A stretch of 11,668 nucleotides of DNA, taken from NCBI GenBank assembly GCA_040386595.1, contig JAZKFE010000075.1:1-11668 (forward strand). Direction: 5' to 3'. Every line of letters begins with the position of its first letter. The first letter of the stretch is position 1. This document shows, piece by piece, positions 8,243 through 11,668 of the stretch. Under the pieces are notes generated by a model. It saw only the letters and a list, made by a program, of their open reading frames with translations. It was not told the DNA's origin and searched no databases. The position numbers and the translations under genes are program-made. This DNA is from JAKFVC01 sp040386595 (GTDB taxonomy: Bacteria; Planctomycetota; Planctomycetia; Planctomycetales; Planctomycetaceae).

Positions 8243-8260
8243 GGCTCCGTTTAAGGAGCC
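8243..8260 (-). other. Small intercistronic hairpin between the two permease genes
   Basis: GGCTCC (8243-8248) and GGAGCC (8255-8260) form a perfect 6-bp stem with a 6-base loop, 10 bases after the stop codon of the first permease. There is no clear T-run on the minus strand, so it is more likely an mRNA-stability or partial-attenuation element than a full terminator. It could be chance. Confidence 0.35.
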
Positions 8261-8270
8261 TGCCCAACCG

Positions 8271-9533
8271 TTACCCAACGCGTGAAAAGACTTCGGAGAC
8301 TTTCACACTGCGAGCACCCCAGGCGGGGACGAAGCTGCCCACGAACGCGGTGGCCGCCCCCAATGCCGGGCCCCACCACAAGGCGGCCAGCGGAATCTGG
8401 AACGCCGCGAAGAAGGCGATGGGGAACTTGATTCCACCAAACCCGTACGGTGGCGGAAAATTGACGATGCCATAGGTGAGGACCGCACTTGCCAGACCCG
8501 ACAGGGCTCCAATCAGCAAGGCTTCACCCAGGACCAGCGTCAAAATCTGATTGGGACGGAACCCCAGCACTTTCAACACCGCCAGCTCGGAGCGCCGCTC
8601 ACGCACGCTGATGCTGATGGAGTTCGAAATGACGAGTGACAAGGTCACCAGAATGGCCGGGGCCAGCAACCACCGCATCCCCCAGATGAGGTCACGATAG
8701 GGCTCGATGAAGGCGGCAATGCCCGAGGACGCGGTTTCGCACTTCACCTGCGGATTGCTGAAGAGGGGCGAACTTTCAATTTGTGCGGTGATTTTGCTGA
8801 GCGTGGCGCTGTCGGGGACCTTCAACCAGACCAGATTGAGGGACTTGTTCGCCATCGCATGGGGCTTACCGTTCTTGATCTGGTAGGCATCCATCGCCGC
8901 CAGCAGATAATCCCGATTGATGGCCGCGCTGTTGTTGTAGCGGCCCTCAGGGAAATCACCAACCACGGTCACTTCCAGGTCGATGTCCTTGTAGTTCATA
9001 CTGTAGATGGTGAAGGTGTCGCCGACTTTTTTCTTGAGCGTTTCCAGACGGGTCCGGCCCAGGATGATGCCTTGTCGATTTTCTTCGAGAGCTTTCACCG
9101 ACTTGGCGAACTCGGTCGAGATGGGGGGCTGCAGGCTGTCCAGATCGTCCATCATCGTCATGAGTTTTTTGGGTTCGAGCGAGAACGCAAACAGGACGTT
9201 GCTCATGCCGCGCTTGGCACGATCCTTCTCGATCGAACCACCATAGAACTGCCAGGTCATGGAGTCCATGGGGCGAACGTCGTCCGGTTTGGTGGCGGCC
9301 CCTTCGCTCAGCGTGGCGGCGTACGTGTAGGGCATCTGGCTGGGGATCTGCCAGCGTTCGGTGATGATCGCCTTGAAGTTCGCATTCTTCTCGGACAAGG
9401 CGACGTTCAAGAACGACAGAATCGACCAGACGAGCGTGACGACGAACACCAGCATCATCGTGCCCAACGCGGTCAGGATCGACCGAATCAGGTTGCGTCC
9501 GATGTTTTTGACTATCAATCCCAGGAATTTCAT
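8271..9533 (-). CDS. FtsX/MacB-type ABC transporter permease (first permease)
   Basis: This 420-residue inner-membrane protein has membrane segments at about 17-42, 289-310, 330-357 and 371-405. A periplasmic-type domain lies between the first two (about 45-285), the standard MacB/LolC arrangement. The FtsX motif region RERRSELAVLKVLGFRPNQI (311-330), which couples to the ATPase, is intact. I place the start at the ATG at 9533-9531, because MKFLGLIVKNIGRNLIRS is a typical beginning for the family and a GGGAG ribosome site lies upstream. An in-frame start 45 bases earlier would add an unlikely polar leader. It is the second gene of the ABC operon, 149 bp after the ATPase gene. The sequence differs strongly from the other permease, so the pair probably forms a heterodimer. 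No dedicated periplasmic adaptor gene is visible nearby. Confidence 0.9.
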   Translation of the reverse strand: MKFLGLIVKNIGRNLIRSILTALGTMMLVFVVTLVWSILSFLNVALSEKNANFKAIITERWQIPSQMPYTYAATLSEGAATKPDDVRPMDSMTWQFYGGSIEKDRAKRGMSNVLFAFSLEPKKLMTMMDDLDSLQPPISTEFAKSVKALEENRQGIILGRTRLETLKKKVGDTFTIYSMNYKDIDLEVTVVGDFPEGRYNNSAAINRDYLLAAMDAYQIKNGKPHAMANKSLNLVWLKVPDSATLSKITAQIESSPLFSNPQVKCETASSGIAAFIEPYRDLIWGMRWLLAPAILVTLSLVISNSISISVRERRSELAVLKVLGFRPNQILTLVLGEALLIGALSGLASAVLTYGIVNFPPPYGFGGIKFPIAFFAAFQIPLAALWWGPALGAATAFVGSFVPAWGARSVKVSEVFSRVG

Positions 9534-9542
9534 GCGGTCTTG

Positions 9543-9547
9543 CTCCC
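9543..9547 (-). promoter_or_regulatory. Ribosome binding site deciding the start of the first permease
   Basis: GGGAG (complement of 9543-9547) lies nine bases before the ATG at 9533-9531. It favours this start over the in-frame ATG at 9578. Confidence 0.5.
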
Positions 9548-9624
9548 TGCCGTCTGTCTGGCAGTTCTTTCGCGTCACACGAGGACCATGTTTGTCCTCG
9601 TTGAATCAACTGTGTGCCCAGTTG
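9547..9624 (-). other. Cluster of three small hairpins in the ATPase-permease spacer
   Basis: Within the 149-bp spacer there are three perfect dyads: CTGCC/GGCAG (9547-9551 and 9560-9564), ACGAGGAC/GTCCTCGT (9579-9586 and 9594-9601) and CAACTG/CAGTTG (9607-9612 and 9619-9624). The middle one, with an 8-bp stem and 7-base loop, is the strongest. None is followed by a T-run on the minus strand. They may affect differential expression of ATPase and permeases; this is inference only. Confidence 0.35.
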
Positions 9625-9682
9625 CGAGGGGCCACACGAATCCATTCGCCGTTCTCATTTCAGAGTCGGTGCTGGATTGGGT

Positions 9683-10402
9683 TTAGACCGAACCGGCTGT
9701 CGCTTTGGCGATGTCGTCGATCAACTGCCCCTTGTCGAGATGCAGCACGCGATCGGCTCTCTCGGCGGCACGCGGATCGTGGGTGACCATGATGATCGTC
9801 TTGTTGAGGACTTTGCGGACTTCCTCCAGCAGCGTCAGGATTTCACCTGCGGATTTGGCGTCCAAGTCACCTGTTGGTTCGTCCGCGACAATCAGCTGCG
9901 GATCGGTGACGATCGCTCGGGCGATGCCGACGCGCTGTTGCTGACCGCCAGACAACTGTCCAGGACGATGCCACATGCGATCCTTCAACCCGACCAGTTC
10001 CAAGGCCGTCGTGACTTGTTCCCGTCGTTGCGCTTTGCTGAGCGGCAAGAGCAACAGGGGCAACTCGACGTTTTCATACGCCGACAGCACTGGCAGCAGA
10101 TGATAGAACTGGAAGATGAAGCCGATACTGCGCGTTCTCCAGGCCGATAGCTGACTTTCGGACATCTGGGAAATCAGATCGTTTCCCACCCAGACTTCTC
10201 CGGTGCTGGGACGATCCAAGCCGGCGATCAAGTTCAGCAGGGTTGTCTTGCCGGAGCCGCTGGGGCCCATGAGCCCCAGGAACTCGCCTTCGGGGACAGA
10301 GACGGTGAGGTCGTTGAGAACATCAACTCGTTCGCTGCCGCGTTTGAAAAACTTGTGAATTCCGATGACCCGAACAATGGGTTGCGCGTTGCGTGTAGCC
10401 AT
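9683..10402 (-). CDS. ABC transporter ATP-binding protein (LolD/MacB-like)
   Basis: This 239-residue nucleotide-binding subunit has every motif intact. Walker A is GPSGSGKT (46-53), the Q-loop is Q98, the signature is LSGGQQQR (150-157), Walker B is LIVADEP (170-176), the D-loop is GDLD (178-181) and the switch histidine is in VTHD (H208). The length and the LDRPSTGEV and FQFYHLLPVLSAYENVELP stretches are typical of the LolD/MacB/FtsE branch. It would power the two FtsX-type permeases encoded downstream. The start is set at the ATG at 10402-10400, where family similarity begins. An open extension to a GTG at 10504 exists but adds a 34-residue polar, Arg-rich leader unlike the family. No clear Shine-Dalgarno precedes the ATG, which lowers certainty about the start but not the identity. 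A candidate promoter with an operator-like dyad lies about 115-140 bases upstream. Confidence 0.95.
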   Translation of the reverse strand: MATRNAQPIVRVIGIHKFFKRGSERVDVLNDLTVSVPEGEFLGLMGPSGSGKTTLLNLIAGLDRPSTGEVWVGNDLISQMSESQLSAWRTRSIGFIFQFYHLLPVLSAYENVELPLLLLPLSKAQRREQVTTALELVGLKDRMWHRPGQLSGGQQQRVGIARAIVTDPQLIVADEPTGDLDAKSAGEILTLLEEVRKVLNKTIIMVTHDPRAAERADRVLHLDKGQLIDDIAKATAGSV

Positions 10403-10515
10403 ATTGGAAGTTGATACTCGCGTTGGGCACTGGTCCTGCCGATCGTCGACAGGCCTCCGGGCCGTGGAAAACCGGGGCCATGTTTCTGCAACAGAAATCT
10501 GCACTCCGAGAAGAC

Positions 10516-10544
10516 AGATTAGGTTGCCAACCGCAAATTGGCAA
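10516..10544 (-). promoter_or_regulatory. Candidate promoter of the ABC operon with overlapping operator-like dyad
   Basis: On the minus strand TTGCCA (10544-10539, 5/6 match to the -35 consensus) is followed after 17 bases by TAATCT (10521-10516, a weak 3/6 -10 match). A perfect inverted repeat TTGCCAA-N7-TTGGCAA (10524-10544) covers the -35 box and the spacer, where a repressor would block polymerase. Transcription would start near 10509, giving a leader of about 107 bases. Confidence 0.35.
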
Positions 10545-10682
10545 GGTTGCTTCCTGAGTCCAGGGATTCCCTGAACTGCGTTGACAAAGAGTCAGGCGGA
10601 GGTCCTGGCTACAGGTGGCTGAATTCCGAGAACGGGGCCAGTGTCCAGCCCTATGAAATACTCTGTCTTTGACGGTCTTTCC

Positions 10683-10711
10683 TTGCGCTAATTGATTCTG
10701 CATGATATGCT
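10683..10711 (+). promoter_or_regulatory. Weak candidate promoter of the TadB-like gene
   Basis: TTGCGC (10683-10688) and TATGCT (10706-10711) lie 17 bases apart and match consensus at 3/6 and 4/6 positions. It is the best sigma70-like pair seen upstream of the GTG at 10823, but such a match can arise by chance. Confidence 0.2.
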
Positions 10712-10822
10712 GCTGCGGTGAAAAGGCGTGAGTGGACTCGCAGAGACCAGACGAACCTGAATTCCGGTTCTGCGGAGATGTTGGCAGGTTTTCATTTTTG
10801 AACGACAGCGGGGATTAAAGCC

Positions 10823-11422
10823 GTGTTGCTTGCTGCTGGAGTCTCGACACCATCCTCGGCCCTGTCCGCCTCCGGCCTGCAGTCACCGCTGCGCGTCTGT
10901 CTGAAGTTCTTGCAAGAGGGACACGATCCTGTTGCCGCGTTGGAATTCGTCGCAGAATGGGGCCAGGGGGACGTCAAACGGCAATTTGGAACGTATGTCA
11001 AATTGCTGAAACAGGGACGACCGCTGGATGTGATTCTGGATGAAATCGCTCTGGCCTATCCTTCACCCGAGACCGAGTTGCTGATTGCCGCCATCGATGC
11101 CCGGCTCGCTTCCGGGAAGTTTCCAGAGATCACGCCGGAGGTGATGAACGCCGCCGAGGCTTTGGAAACGCGGGCCCGCCAGGATATGGCGATCGTGATT
11201 GGAGCGTCACGCCGTTGGGTCTTGGGGCTCGTCTGGATCGGAATTCTCGGGGGGGCGATGTTAGTAATTGCCCTGCCTCAGTACTCGTCGTCGTTGCTGC
11301 ATTCGGGAGTAGGCCGCGTTGTCCTGGGCTCCGCGATTGCACTTGAAATCGTCGGTTTGTTGTGGGCGGGAGCCTTGTCACGGATGCAAGTCCGGATTGA
11401 ACGGGAGCTGACTCAGCCCTGA
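10823..11422 (+). CDS. Short type II secretion system F-domain (TadB-like) membrane protein
   Basis: This 199-residue protein has two C-terminal membrane segments at about 132-151 and 164-185. They are preceded by a soluble helical domain (about 22-128). The pattern VKRQFGTYVKLLKQGRPLDVIL and the later ALETRARQD before the first membrane segment resemble the T2SSF domain of TadB/TadC proteins. That domain is the inner-membrane platform of Tad/Flp pili or type II secretion. A usual TadB has about 300 residues with extra N-terminal membrane helices, which are missing here. The start is a GTG at 10823 with GGGGA eight bases upstream; an in-frame TGA at 10799-10801 excludes a longer form. No ATPase (TadA/GspE), pilin or secretin gene is visible in the window, so the gene is an orphan here and its role is open. 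The F-domain call is moderately sure. Confidence 0.65.
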   Translation: MLLAAGVSTPSSALSASGLQSPLRVCLKFLQEGHDPVAALEFVAEWGQGDVKRQFGTYVKLLKQGRPLDVILDEIALAYPSPETELLIAAIDARLASGKFPEITPEVMNAAEALETRARQDMAIVIGASRRWVLGLVWIGILGGAMLVIALPQYSSSLLHSGVGRVVLGSAIALEIVGLLWAGALSRMQVRIERELTQP

Positions 11423-11445
11423 TGCGGTTGAGTTGGATGAGGAGA

Positions 11446-11605
11446 TTTTTACCACGAATCACACAAATTACACGAATCAATTACGGGGAGATCTATTTCT
11501 CATTCTCAACATCATTGTCGAACAGAGGAAGAGGGCTTGAGCACTCAGCCGATTTCCCGACAACTGAAGTTGGCCGTTCTTCATTCGTGTTATTCGTGGT
11601 TTCAC
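11446..11605. repeat. MITE-like inverted-repeat element with CACGAAT motifs
   Basis: The left end carries ACCACGAAT (11451-11459) and CACGAAT (11471-11477). The right end carries the inverse, ATTCGTG (11583-11589) and ATTCGTGGT (11592-11600). The ends thus form terminal inverted repeats, each with two CACGAAT units, around about 105 bases of non-coding sequence. Repeats of this ACCACGAAT type are, from memory, widely dispersed in planctomycete and related genomes. It begins about 30 bases after the stop of the TadB-like gene. No transposase is present. Confidence 0.6.
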
Positions 11606-11635
11606 ATCTCTGTATTTATTGTCGCCACGATGGGT

Positions 11636-11667
11636 CTAAAACCCTCGCCTTCAGGCGAAACCTTTAG
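11636..11667. repeat. REP-like hairpin / possible bidirectional terminator
   Basis: The sequence CTAAA-N4-TCGCCT-TC-AGGCGA-N4-TTTAG folds into a perfect 6-bp GC-rich stem, a symmetric internal loop and an outer 5-bp A/T stem. It may be a dispersed REP-type repeat or the start of a longer one cut by the window edge. It could help end the TadB-like transcript, but no T-run is visible. Confidence 0.5.
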
Positions 11668-11668
11668 G

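Larger units (their letters stand above)
10403..10822. other. Divergent intergenic region between the ABC operon and the TadB-like gene
   Basis: This stretch of 420 bases has no convincing gene in any frame; the open frames in it have atypical, Ser/Arg/Cys-rich composition. It holds candidate promoters for both flanking genes and the dyad at 10524-10544. A small CAGGG-ATT-CCCTG hairpin lies at 10561-10573. Nothing else was recognised. Confidence 0.6.

Noticed and set aside
8781..9686. Long open frame (about 300 codons) on the plus strand opposite the first permease gene
   Set aside because: It is antisense to a well-supported FtsX-type permease, is rich in His, Arg, Asp and Val as expected of a codon-bias shadow, and has no recognisable motif.
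10403..10504. 34-residue N-terminal extension of the ABC ATPase starting from a GTG at 10504
   Set aside because: The extension is polar, unlike LolD-family N-termini, and would begin almost at the candidate transcription start. The ATG at 10402 gives the usual family length.
10580..10585. Perfect TTGACA on the plus strand
   Set aside because: No -10-like sequence lies 16-18 bases downstream (that stretch is GC-rich), so it is not supported as a promoter.
10323..10703. Minus-strand open frame of 126 codons upstream of the ABC ATPase
   Set aside because: It overlaps the ATPase start in another frame and is Ser/Arg/Cys-rich. No ribosome site or family resemblance was seen.
11422..11667. Plus-strand open frame that overlaps the end of the TadB-like gene (TGATG)
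   Set aside because: It runs through the CACGAAT inverted-repeat element and the REP-like hairpin, has no recognisable features, and is better explained as repeat sequence.

Overview
The window looks like a chromosomal segment of a planctomycete-type bacterium with moderately high GC. That placement is an inference from gene content and repeat style: a LolCDE/MacB-like ABC operon, an orphan TadB-like membrane protein, CACGAAT-type and TCGCCT/AGGCGA-type dispersed repeats, and long intercistronic spacers. No rRNA, tRNA or other marker gene is present to prove it. Seven protein genes are visible; six are on the minus strand and one, at the right end, is on the plus strand.

The left half (1-6510, minus strand, read right to left) is a four-gene cassette. 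It encodes a SWIM zinc-finger protein (6510-5056), a HEAT-repeat-like protein (4969-3182), a MoxR-class AAA+ ATPase (3071-1923) and a DUF5682 protein (1926 to beyond the left edge). The ATPase and DUF5682 genes overlap by four bases (GTGA). The set matches the yehL/yehM/yehP/yehQ group of E. coli (MoxR ATPase, DUF5682, VWA protein, SWIM protein) plus a helical-repeat protein. The missing VWA partner is predicted just left of the window. A plausible sigma70-type promoter lies at 6564-6592. The DUF5682 gene is interrupted by a run of 10 N at 1622-1631. The reading frame differs on the two sides, but each side is open and DUF5682-like, so the N run is a mis-sized assembly gap and not a gene boundary. 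The N-terminal DUF5682 region carries motifs (GVRH, VEG, REAYM, GAFH) that resemble the TIKI/TraB/EreA superfamily, which hints at an enzymatic role.

The middle (6806-10402, minus strand) is an ABC-transporter operon: a LolD/MacB-like ATPase followed by two FtsX/MacB-type permeases. The spacers between the genes (149 and 85 bp) contain small hairpins. Between this operon and the SWIM cassette sits a 133-bp nested palindrome (6665-6797) with two 45-bp arms, which looks like a miniature mobile or REP/BIME-like element.

The right end holds a divergent intergenic region (10403-10822) with an operator-like dyad that overlaps a candidate promoter for the ABC operon. It is followed by a short type II secretion F-domain (TadB-like) protein (10823-11422, plus strand). 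The last 246 bases are noncoding and contain an inverted-repeat element with CACGAAT terminal motifs and a REP-like hairpin.
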